Assembly: GCF_036711975.1 (NCBI RefSeq)
Contig: NC_091972.1
Span: 34,539,001-34,603,000, forward strand
Source of the DNA: Onthophagus taurus
Lineage: Eukaryota; Arthropoda; Insecta; Coleoptera; Scarabaeidae
Length of the DNA: 64,000 bases
Direction of reading: 5' to 3'
Within the stretch, counting starts at the first letter, position 1. The number at the start of each line of letters is the position of its first letter. The notes under the pieces were generated by a model. It did not search any database, was not told the origin of the DNA, and saw only the letters and a program-made list of their open reading frames with translations. The position numbers and the translations under genes are program-made. This document shows positions 12,935 through 22,159 of the stretch, piece after piece.

Positions 12935-13142
12935 TTTTCATAGACCTCTTCGTTTTTGATATACAGGGAGTATTTCAAAATTTACGATTTTCAGACACCC
13001 CCGTATCTCGGCTATCCGGAAACTTAGTAAAAAAGTAAAAACGGGTTCTAATAGATTTTTTCACGTAGAATCCAATGATGCACGTAGAATTTTTCTAGAC
13101 ATCACGGTTTTTGAGTTATAAACACAACTTAGGTTTTTTTAA
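12935..13142 (+). repeat. Partial copy of the LINE 3' tail repeat
   Basis: Nearly the same sequence as 13675-13900, in the same orientation, truncated on both sides. With the two inverted arms (13150-14036 and 15678-16564) it makes three copies of this tail within 4 kb. Confidence 0.75.
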
Positions 13143-13149
13143 ATTGTTG

Positions 13150-14036
13150 GTGAAGAAATTCCTTTCTCAAAAGAAGTCAAACATCTAGGAGTAATCCTAG
13201 ACAAAACCTTGTCATGGAATTTATATTTGCAGGGAGTTTTGCACAAAGCTAGACTATCATTGTGGACTTGTCGCAGTCTTTGTGTAAAAAATTGGGATCT
13301 TACCTGAAAGACTGTACTGGCTCTATGTGACTGTGGTTAGACCTATAATCACATATGGAGCAGCAGCCTGGTATAGGAAAGTCCGATAGACCTCAGTTAT
13401 CAGTAAACTTTCACGAATTCAACGAGTAGCTGGATTGGCAATCTCTGGTGCGATAAACACAACGCCAACTCTAGCAATGTAGGTTCTGTTTGGCCTATCT
13501 TTTCTGCATTTGTATATAGAGAAAGTAACTAGAACAACCATTTACAGATTTAAGCAATATGCTCGAAACTATTCCGACGTGTCCTACCAATGGGCTGCGG
13601 AAGACATTATAAGCACTGATACTGTGCTATCAATGCAGTCACATTTGGCGGCATCACTATCAGTGATTAATGCTCGGTACCAAATTTTCATAGACCTCTT
13701 CGTTTTTGATATACAGGGAGAGTATTTCAAAATTTTCGATTTTCAGACACCCCCAGTATCTCGGCTATCCGGAAACTTAGTAAAAAAGTAAAAACGGGTT
13801 CTAATAGATTTTTTCACGGAGAATCCAATGGTGTACGTAGAATTTTTCTAGTCATCACGGTTTTTGAGTTATAAACACAACTTAGGTTTATTTAAATGGA
13901 ACCACCTATATTTTATTTTTTTATTGAACTAGAATTTTTTCAAGCTTTTCAATGATATATAATACTATATACTTACCTTTATAATTAACCTCGAAATTAA
14001 AAAAACCACATTTTTTTATAAGTAGGCTATGATAAA
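13150..14036 (+). repeat. Left arm of an approx. 0.89-kb inverted duplication (LINE 3' end)
   Basis: Carries the C-terminal end of a non-LTR reverse transcriptase (HLGVILDKTLSWN block, then LARLSLWTC-like and VVRPII-like stretches, broken by indels) plus 3' noncoding sequence. It is a close reverse complement of 15678-16564. The 13510-13791 open frame lies within this tail and I do not regard it as a gene. Confidence 0.8.
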
Positions 14037-14039
14037 TTA

Positions 14040-15409
14040 AGTGATCGCGTTGCTAGGATACCAGAATAAACAAAGAATTTTGAAAATACTATAATATTGA
14101 TTATTGACTTATTAAAAAAATGTATCTATTAAATTTTGTTTGCTAAAAACGAAAAATTATTAAAAACTAAACATTATGCAAATATGGCTTCAAGTTACAA
14201 GAATTGTCAAAGTTGTTACCATTTTGATGCACACATTGTTCACAAAGTTTAGTAATGCGTTTAATTGCATTTAGAATAGTTATGGGATGTTGCTGTAAAT
14301 GTGAAAAAGCATCAGTTACAGCAATTTTCAATTCCAATTTTGTTCGATTCTGGGTACTATATATCCGATTCTTGATATATCCCCATAAAAAGAAGTCCAA
14401 AATAGATAAATCAGGTGATCTTGCTGGCCATCGCGTTGGACCATGTGTGCCTATCCACCTACCAGGAAATTCTGCAGTTAGGTAGCGACTCACTAACTGC
14501 GCATTATGAGCGGGAGCTCCGTCCTGCTGAAAATAAATATTATTTAGCCGAATGATCATCCAAAATCTCTGGCAAAGCCTCTTGCAAGATGGCCAAATAG
14601 CGATTAGCGCAAAGGTTTCCTTCAAATATTTTGTAAACAATTCGTGGCCCAATAATAAAACATGCCACGCTAAAACCAAATTTTCCTTGACGCTCCCGCT
14701 CAATTACAATATGTTGGTTTTCTTGATGCCAATGCCTGTTATTATGACGATTATATACGATATATTTAGATTCCTGTGCTGGTAAAATATGCCTCATCAG
14801 ACCATATAATAGAGGAACTAAATTCAATATTATTTTGTGCATGGTTCAAATACCAGTTACAGAATTCCAAACGTCGTTCGGCATCTCCCTGGTGTAAGTG
14901 GTGAACTATTTGTTCTTTGTAGGGTTTATATTTATACTTTTTTAGAATCGCACATACTGTCGATTTTTTAATTCCAACTTGACATTCAATTTCCCTACAT
15001 GATGTTTTAGGCGCGGCTTCCACACATCCTAACACGGTAATTTCATTGTTATTCCGATTTTCTTTATTATATTTTTTTGGCTTGGGCATCAAAAAACTTC
15101 CACTTTTCTGGATATCTGAAGTGAAACAATCTGCTAATAAAATGTTATTGCTGATAAATGTTGCATTCTACCTATTTATGTATAATTTAGCAGCTTGATT
15201 AACATTTTAATTTGCATGAATGTAACATGCTAGCATGTCATATTTTTCATAATTTTCATAGCGCTCCATTTCAAGAAAAAGATATTATAATTAAGTTAAG
15301 TTAATTAAGTAACACACGACTTATTGTTAGCACAAAATTCAAAATTAAGTTTGACAGTAATTAACTATGTTTACTTTGTTTATTCCGGTATCCTAGCAAC
15401 GCGATCACT
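14040..15409 (-). mobile_element. Full-length mariner-type transposon with decayed transposase
   Basis: Terminal inverted repeats of about 36 bp (starting AGTGATCGCGTTGCTAGG) lie at 14040-14075 and 15374-15409 with a single visible mismatch. TA is on both sides (14038-14039 and 15410-15411). The interior encodes a DDE transposase on the minus strand. Both ends are present, so this is a complete but inactivated copy. It sits at the centre of a large inverted duplication. Confidence 0.9.
14167..15092 (-). pseudogene. mariner-type transposase, frameshifted
   Basis: The N-terminus at 15092 has an HTH region (TSCREIECQVGIKKSTVCAI). The first catalytic Asp is in the IIWSDEAYFTS block, near 14790. 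After frame changes there follow GAPAHNAQL with the second Asp in FQQDGAP, and the WPARSPDLSILDFFLWGYIK motif that carries the last catalytic Asp region. At least two frame changes separate the three open segments, so the gene is dead, but nearly all of the protein is recognisable. Confidence 0.85.
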
Positions 15410-15414
15410 TAATA

Positions 15415-15675
15415 GACAACCTAAGCCTTGACGTAACAGAGATGGGCGGAGCTTATATCGACTCCAAACATTTTCATAGCTAAGTGTGTTGCTAACGGCA
15501 AATCACCATATGCAATTTTTCAATTAGTGTTAAAATAAAATAAACTAAGTGACTTTTTATGACATTTCAAATGACATTTTTATTACGGTTTATCATTAGC
15601 AACTGTGGTTAGCAACGAAATTGTTTGGAGTCGATATAAGCTCCGCCCATCTCTGTGACGTCAGGCTAGGCAGTC
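15415..15675. mobile_element. 261-bp MITE with approx. 55-bp terminal inverted repeats
   Basis: The two ends read GAC..CCTA..., then share a long inverted block containing AGAGATGGGCGGAGCTTATA and TCGACTCCAAACA. TA flanks both ends (15413-15414 and 15676-15677). No coding capacity. It lies directly beside the mariner right end, both within the dyad of the inverted duplication. Confidence 0.8.
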
Positions 15676-15677
15676 TA

Positions 15678-16564
15678 TTTATCATTGCCTACTTATAAAA
15701 TAATGTATTTTATTCAATTTCGAGGTTAATTATAAAGGTAAGTATAGAGTATTATATATCATTGAAAAGCTTGAAAAAAATCCAGTTCAATAAAAAAATA
15801 AAATATAAGTGGTTCCATTTAAATAAACTTAAGTTGTGTTTATAACCCAAAAACCGTGATGACTAGAAAAATTCTACGTGCACCATTGGATTCTCCGTGA
15901 AAAAATCTATTAGAACCCGTTTTTACTTTTTTACTTAGTTTCCGGATAGCCGAGATACGGGGGTGTCTGAAAATCGTAAATTTTGAAATACTCCCTGTAT
16001 ATCAAAAACGAAGAGGTCTATGAAAATTTGGTATCGAGCATTAATCACTGATAGTGATGCCGCCAAATCTGACTGCATTAATAGCACGGTATCAGTGCTT
16101 ATAATGTCTTCCGCAGCCCATTGGTAGGACACGTCGGAACAGTTTCGAGCATATTGCTTAAATCTATAAATGGTTGTTCTAATTACTTTCTCTATATACA
16201 AATGCAGAGGAGATAGGCCAAACAGAACCTACATTGCTAGAGTTGGCGTTGTGTTTATTGCACCAGAGATTGCCAATCCAGCTACTCGTTGAATTCGTGA
16301 AAGTTTACTGATAACTGAGGTCTATCGGACATTCCTATACCAAGCTGCTGCTCCAAATGTGATTATAGGTCTAACCACAGTCACATAGAGCCAGTACAGT
16401 CTTTCAGGGGTAAGACCCCAATTTTTTACACAAAGACTGCGACAAGTCCACAATGATAGTCTAGCTTTGTGCAAAACTCCCTGCAAATATAAATTCCATG
16501 ACAAGGTTTTGTCTAGGATTACTCCTAGATGTTTGACTTCTTTTGAGAAAGGAATTTCTTCACC
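15678..16564 (-). repeat. Right arm of the approx. 0.89-kb inverted duplication
   Basis: Reverse complement of 13150-14036 with scattered substitutions and small indels. Unlike the left arm, this copy continues outward into more of the LINE reverse transcriptase (to about 17056), so it is probably the original and the left arm the derived copy. Confidence 0.8.
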
Positions 16565-17056
16565 TTGGATAGTTGAGCGGATTAGTTCATCCAACTTTCG
16601 TTTCCTGGTGAAGGGCACAACAATTGTCTTTTGCGGGTTTATCGAAAGATTTTCTCCCTTACACCAAGCGCAAATGGTATCTAGGGTCCTTGACCTGGAG
16701 GACTTTAAATATCCTCGACAAACAGGTTGCGTTGACCATAACGACAATGTCATCAGCGTAAGCTTGTATTTCTACGTAGATACCCTTACCTTGGTCGATT
16801 CTACCGGTACATATTTCCAGGCGACACTCGCTCTGAAAATGTTTACCAAAATTGGCAACAACAGTGACCTTCCCTGCTGTAACAAAGCAGGAAAGATGTC
16901 TTCTCCAGTCGATTTGAACTGCTTAAACGTTTGAATCGTCTGGTCCATGGATGTGCAAGTGACGACTTTTCTAGCCACACTACAATCCCTATTTGAGAGG
17001 CGCTTTGCCTTGCAGGAATAGCCCGCTGTGCAGCCGCGATCAGCCCTCATCATCAA
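16322..17056 (-). pseudogene. Non-LTR retrotransposon RT fragment (R1/Jockey-like)
   Basis: Minus-strand pieces of a reverse transcriptase. A TFKQFKSTGEDIFPALLQQG block (16772-17056) is followed, after a deletion and frameshift, by QAYADDIVVMVNAT with an intact catalytic YADD (near 16735-16775). Then come GENLSINPQKTIVVPFTRKR, HLGVILDKTLSWN and WLYVTVVRPIITFGAAAWY (16322-16753). The fingers-to-palm region between the first two blocks is missing. Best described as an R1/Jockey-like LINE; the clade is uncertain. Confidence 0.75.
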
Positions 17057-17773
17057 GCTAAAAAATTGTTAAGCTTTTTCTCAAATTGGAGTTCCTGAAA
17101 GACCAACATTTTTATAATATGTATGTGTTACACAATTATCTCTTTAAGCATTGCTTCATCAAGATCATTATTAACACAGGTTTTAAGCATTTTTCATTCA
17201 CTACCAAACATGTGATCACTTTTTTCTAAAAGTTTGTCCTTTTTTTTTTAAATCAATCTACAATGTGTTATTCCAAACTGTTGCAATATTTGTTTCTTTT
17301 CTACCTCAGCAATTAATTTTAGTTTCTCATTTATTGTTAAATACTTTAAATGTTAACTAATGTTTTTTATTAACTGTTTTCACAGAAACAACTTCTACCT
17401 TAAAAATAATTATTTAATTATCACTGGAATATTTATTTTTGCCAATAATATAATAATGAAAAGATTTAAATATAGATATTTTATAACGTTTTTGATAAAA
17501 TTTAAATACATTTTTATATTTGGATAGATATATTTAACCATTATCACAAATAATTTCATACATACCAAGAAATAGTAAAAATAAAAAGTTACACTTAAAT
17601 ATGTTAGGTACTTCTTAACAAAATACTTAAAAATAAAAAAAAGGAATAAAAAATAAAAATCTCTAGATACAAAAATAAATATCAGGTAAGATGAAATTAA
17701 TCATCATATAAACTTAAATTTATATGTATAAGAGAGCTTAACAAACAAAAATAACCTCCACCTATCAAATAAA
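17057..17773. other. AT-rich spacer downstream of C14orf119
   Basis: No open frame of note. Probably the 3' UTR of the minus-strand gene plus spacer. Confidence 0.4.
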
Positions 17774-18240
17774 TCAGTCTTCGAGTATTTCCTCCTCATT
17801 CCCGTCATGATCAATTCCATTTTGCATTTCCCCCTTTAGTTTTTCAGCAAAACTAGCGTCCGATTCCAATATTTTTTTCAAAAACGATTCACGTTGTTCC
17901 GGATTCCATTGAGAAAACCATTCTTTAAACAATTTTACCTTCAAACAAAAAAGTTAATTAACCAATTAAGTAAATTAAAGTGACTCAAAGTGTTAAATGA
18001 CTCAGCAATAAGAATGAACCATATTTGAATGAGTTAATAACTTACCCTGCATTGGAATAATGACATTGGTTTTTCTTGGCAGTTAATGTTAGCAATATCG
18101 TTAGTAATTCCATTAACGTATGGTTTGTTTGTATATTTTTCCGTCATAATAGGTAAAAAATCAGACTTTTGCAGTTCACTCCACTCGTTAAACCATTGCA
18201 CCAAGTACCTTATCTGGGCATCAACACTGAGCATGGTCAT
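17774..18240 (-). CDS. C14orf119: C14orf119-like small protein, 2 exons
   Basis: Coding exons 18046-18240 and 17774-17938, joined by a GT/AG intron of 107 bp, give about 119 residues. The ATG is at 18238-18240 and the stop at 17774-17776. Two related helical blocks can be seen: SVDAQIRYLVQWFNEWSELQ with a following FL, and KLFKEWFSQWNPEQRESFLK, linked by a PMSLFQCR segment. This is the layout of the conserved eukaryotic protein C14orf119, whose molecular role is not established. The C-terminus is acidic. It is divergent with NDUFS5; their starts are 843 bp apart and may share a promoter region. A diverged copy of exon 2 lies at 24004-24165. Confidence 0.8.
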
Positions 18241-19083
18241 GTTGTCTCTACTGTTGTTAAAATGATTCTAAAGCACTGAAAAATAAATCGCGTATAGCTG
18301 AAAACGTACCTCTTTGTTCTGGAGCGTTAAAAATACCATAAGAGAAAGGTTTTAACGCGACAACATGACTTGCAAAGGATCTCCACATTGCAAACGTGAA
18401 CGCAAAAGAAAATTACCTACTTACGATTTTTCTTTTTTTCGATTCAGATCAATTTTTAGAGTGGAGGTGAATTCTTCGAGACGAAATGGCACTAACGGTA
18501 GATACTTTACAGTTACTCCGAGTTCATTATAATATTAGCGAATTTCGATAAAAACTTGTTCGATTCCATGAACCTAAATGACCCCGCTCTACTGTGTTTG
18601 CCCTCACTTTTCAAATTAGAGTCCTTGACCTAAGTTGTTTAGATAGGTGTCGGTAATGTAGGTGTTTTAGACAGGTGACAGATAACATAACCAAAAAATT
18701 TTATTTTTGACATTTAATATCAAAATAATTTGGATAATATATTTCAAATTAAAGTTTTTCTTTATTAAAGCTCAAAATAAAGTAAGTAAAATTTAATTTG
18801 ATAATTTTTTTTTGTTTAGGAACGTCACCATAATAAATACAACCTAGATAGCATAACCTTAAAATTCGCATTTTGACATTATCTGTCAGTTGCTCTAACC
18901 AAAAAATTTAACGAATTCGAATCTATTTTACATTTTTATTCGGTTTTTAATCAAAATTATTAGTTTCTCAATCAAAGTAAGTAAATTTTATATGCAAACC
19001 TTTTTATAATGGGGAAAAAAGTGTTATGTAAGAGGACATAACCTATAATTTTTATTACTAACTTTATTTCTATTTGTTTTAGA
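18241..19083. promoter_or_regulatory. Divergent promoter region of C14orf119 and NDUFS5
   Basis: Contains the 5' UTRs of both genes. Two similar segments (about 18660-18800 and 18880-18990) each have an AACCAAAAAATTT word and end in AAAGTAAGTAAA, a good splice donor. They look like duplicated, alternative noncoding first exons of NDUFS5, whose acceptor AG is at 19081-19082. Confidence 0.5.
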
Positions 19084-19392
19084 ATGTCTTTATCCCCGTA
19101 TTTTAAAACACCCTTCACCGATATCACCGGGGCTATGATCAGTCACCAATGGTATGGGAAATGTGCTAAACGTGAAATGGATATGATTGATTGTTTCGAA
19201 GCTTATGGATTGGATAACGCATTGAATAAGTGCCACACTTTAATTGAAGATTTTAAAGCATGCTCTAATAATCAAGCTCAAGTTAAACGTACGTTTGAAA
19301 TGAGATGGGAGCGTGATCGACAATATTACTCTGGGGAAAGAACTAAAGAAAATCGTTATGCTCCCTCACCCAGACCTGATTCTACAATTTAA
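19084..19392 (+). CDS. NDUFS5: NDUFS5, complex I 15-kDa subunit
   Basis: 102 residues. A twin CX9C motif is intact: C-AKREMDMID-C and C-HTLIEDFKA-C. This forms the CHCH helix hairpin that is imported and oxidised by the Mia40 pathway in the mitochondrial intermembrane space. The length is close to the human protein (106 aa), and the N-terminal PFTDITG and C-terminal acidic/basic tail fit the family. The coding region is a single exon; an acceptor AG directly precedes the ATG, so at least one 5' noncoding exon lies upstream. Polyadenylation signals (AATAAA) follow at about 19451-19466. The last eight codons and the 3' UTR are duplicated at 21885-22004. Confidence 0.92.
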   Translation: MSLSPYFKTPFTDITGAMISHQWYGKCAKREMDMIDCFEAYGLDNALNKCHTLIEDFKACSNNQAQVKRTFEMRWERDRQYYSGERTKENRYAPSPRPDSTI

Positions 19393-19484
19393 AATTCCAG
19401 TGGAATTAGTAACTTTATTTTTATTTTGTTTTCTTTGTATAGTTATTGTAATAAAAATAAATAAAGGGTAGTATTAAAAAAACA

Positions 19485-19811
19485 TTTTGTCTGTAAAAAG
19501 AAATAATATCAATACATTAATAAACATTCAAAATAATTCTAAAGACATCATCCAATTAACAATTGTGAAAGTAAATTATCCCTCAAGACATGATATATAA
19601 ACGATTTTGATCCATCATTGGTATTTACCTATAAGCTGATGATCTCTAAATATGAAAATGTTTAAGTTCAATCATGTTCCTACCTAAATAGATTATAACT
19701 TAAAAACTAAAGATGATAGAAAAAAATGTTTCAAATGAAAAACATTCTAAATTAATCCAAAAATAATAATCCATAAACGGTTTTACTTCATCCCTGATGA
19801 TTATTTCTATA
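19485..19811. repeat. Satellite, isolated left monomer
   Basis: One diverged copy of the approx. 345-bp unit (markers: TTTTGATCCATCATTGGTAT, AATCCATAAACGGTTTTACT). It starts just after the NDUFS5 poly-A signals with the word TTTTGTCTGTAAAAAGAAAT, which also marks the start of the main array at 24160. It is interrupted at a TA by the fold-back MITE and continues briefly at 20379-20420. Confidence 0.8.
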
Positions 19812-20378
19812 CAGGTGCTTCAAAAAACCGCAGACAGACTTCTAGAGTAGATAATACATGAAAAATTAAGATGAATAGTCTTAATATACATGGAGTCGCA
19901 AACGCCTCGTTGGCGAGATATAGTGGATCAAAGTTTCTTTAAAATTAAACATTATCTGCAATAAAAAGTACTTTTTTAAAAATATTGCTCTCACGCCTGT
20001 AAAGTGATCAATTATCTATCAATTGGTCTCTTACAAAACTTTGATCAAAGCAATAGTTTTTACGAAACATACGTTTGCAGAAAATTTGTTAATTCAATCA
20101 AAAACTGTTCCTTTAATAAAAGTTTTGTAAGAGACCAATTGATAGATAATTGATCACTTTACACGAAAATACTGTACGTTTGACAAAATTAGCAGTGGAG
20201 TTGAAAATATTTTTAAAAAAGGGCTTTTTATTGATAATGTTTAATTTTCAAGAAACTTTGAACCGCTATATTTCGTTAAGGAGGCATTTGCGACCCCATG
20301 TATATTAAGACTTTTCATCTTAATTTTTGATGTATTATCTGCCCTAGAAGTCTGTCGGCGGTTTTTTGAATCATCCTG
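19812..20378. mobile_element. 567-bp fold-back MITE with arms of about 240 bp
   Basis: The left end CAGGTGCTTCAAAAAACCGC and the right end, reversed, CAGGATGATTCAAAAAACCG begin long inverted arms that stay similar to about 20050 and 20110. TA (possibly TATA) flanks both ends. It has no coding capacity and sits inside a satellite monomer whose sequence resumes on the other side. Confidence 0.8.
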
Positions 20379-20420
20379 TATAACAGACATATCTCGAAGA
20401 TTTCCATCATGATAACGGCA

Positions 20421-21065
20421 ATTTAATTAATTATTATTTAAATAACCCTAAGGCAACCACAAACAAGTTAGTTTTTCATCAAGTTACTGAGTATGAGATC
20501 TTCACGATTTTTGAATCAATCAAGAGCAACTCTGCTGGTAAATGCTGTAAATATATAACTCTGCTGTAAATAAGCACATGATTTCATTATGACCTGAATA
20601 TAATTATGAACCTGATGATAGTTTTACGAAAACCAAACGTGGGAGAAAATTTCTAGTTGTGTCATGACATTTTTCATAAAAAGTTGCCTTAAGATTGTTT
20701 TTTCAGATTCATGAAAAAACGAAAAATAAAGGAGTTAAAGGCAAAAAACGAAAAAGTCATGTTTTTGTTTTTCGGCCATATTTTAAAAACTAAAACGGCT
20801 AGATCCAAAAACTTTGTTGAAAAACGATGAGCTCTAAGATACGCAACTTTGCCCCCATTTAACCATTTCTGTATCTCTTATAGTTTCTGAGATCCCCATG
20901 GTGGGGGTCGAATTTGAATTACCCTGTATATTTTTTTATATGTTTTTTTTTACGTTTGAAGGATTAGGTGGAAGATCAGTCTTCTGGCTGAATCTCGCCC
21001 TTCGTCGATTATGTAACTCTAATTGTGTTTGGTTTAGAAATAAAGACCTTTATTATTATTATTAT
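20421..21065. repeat. Unclassified repeat fragments ending in an ATT-repeat tail
   Basis: No gene. The segment up to about 20935 ends in TTACCCTGTATA, a common ending of insect interspersed repeats. It is followed by a short retroposon-like piece with an (ATT)n tail at about 21045-21065 that abuts satellite sequence. Confidence 0.4.
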
Positions 21066-21884
21066 TTATAAGAGACAAATCACCAAGATTTCCAAATTTA
21101 ACGATTTTGAAACCACAATAAGACATAAATCTAAAACTGAAACTGCTGGAACGTATTGTTAGAGCTAATAAGCCTTTAAATTAACCTTAAAGATGATGCA
21201 TATAAGATTTTGATCCATCATTGGTATCCATCAGCTTATAAGTCTCTAAATATGAATATGTTTAAGTTCAATCATTCAATCATGTTCCTACCTAAATAGG
21301 TTATAACTTAAAAACCAAAGATGATAAAAAAAAATTTCAAATGAAAAGCATTCTAAGTTAATCCAAAAATAATAATCCATAAACGGTTTTACTTCATCCT
21401 TGATGATTATTCCTTTATAAGAGACAAAATACAAAAGCTTCCAAATTTAACGATTTTAAAATCAGAATAAGATATAATTCTTAAACTGAAACTGCTAGAA
21501 CGTATTGTTACAGTTAATAAGCATTGAAATTAACCTTAAAGGCATGAAGCATAAACGATTTTGATCCATCATTGGTATTCATCAGCTTATAGATCTCAAA
21601 ATATGAAAATGCTTAAGTTCAATCATGTTCCTGCCTAAATAGGTTATAACTTAAAAACTAAAGATGATTGAAAAAAGTGTTTCAGATGAAAAACATTCTA
21701 AATTAAACCAAAAATAATAATCCATAAACGGTTTTACTTCATCCTTGATGATTATTCATTTATAAGAGACAAATCACCAAGATTTCCAAATTTAACGATT
21801 TTGAAATGAAAATAAGATATAAATCCAAAACTGAAATTACTGGAATGTATTTTTTCAGCTAATAAGAATTGAAATTAACCTTAA
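21066..21884. repeat. Satellite, about 2.4 monomers
   Basis: Direct repeats of the approx. 345-bp unit; AATCCATAAACGGTTTTACT recurs near 21377 and 21721. The block ends abruptly at a duplicated NDUFS5 3' end. Confidence 0.85.
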
Positions 21885-22004
21885 AACCCCACACCCAGAC
21901 TTGATTCTACGATTTAAAATTCCAGTAGAATTAGTAACTTTATTTTTATTTTGTTTTCTTTGTGTTGTTATTGTAATAAAAATAAATAAAGGGTAGTATT
22001 AAAA
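21885..22004 (+). pseudogene. Duplicated 3' end of NDUFS5
   Basis: Near-copy of 19367-19483: the last codons with stop, the following UTR and the AATAAAAATAAATAAAGGGTA polyadenylation region, with a handful of substitutions. No upstream NDUFS5 coding sequence is present; satellite abuts directly. It marks a segmental duplication. Confidence 0.9.
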
Positions 22005-22159
22005 TTAAATGGGTTTAAATTAAATTCCCATTAAGATTCTTGTTTTATTTGTTTATTATTTGCGAATTATCTTAATTTGGTTTTAATCTTATTTAAAAGT
22101 GAATATATTATTCGTATATTACAAATTTGTTTTTGCAATTTCGTTCAGTTTCAATTAAG

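Noticed and set aside
13510..13791. 93-residue ORF and its inverted twin at 15935-16201
   Set aside because: Both lie in the duplicated LINE 3' tail. The identical peptide reflects duplication, not a conserved gene.
22127..22159. TTG start giving 11 extra residues for the LIM protein
   Set aside because: Eukaryotic start at the ATG at 22160 is far more likely.
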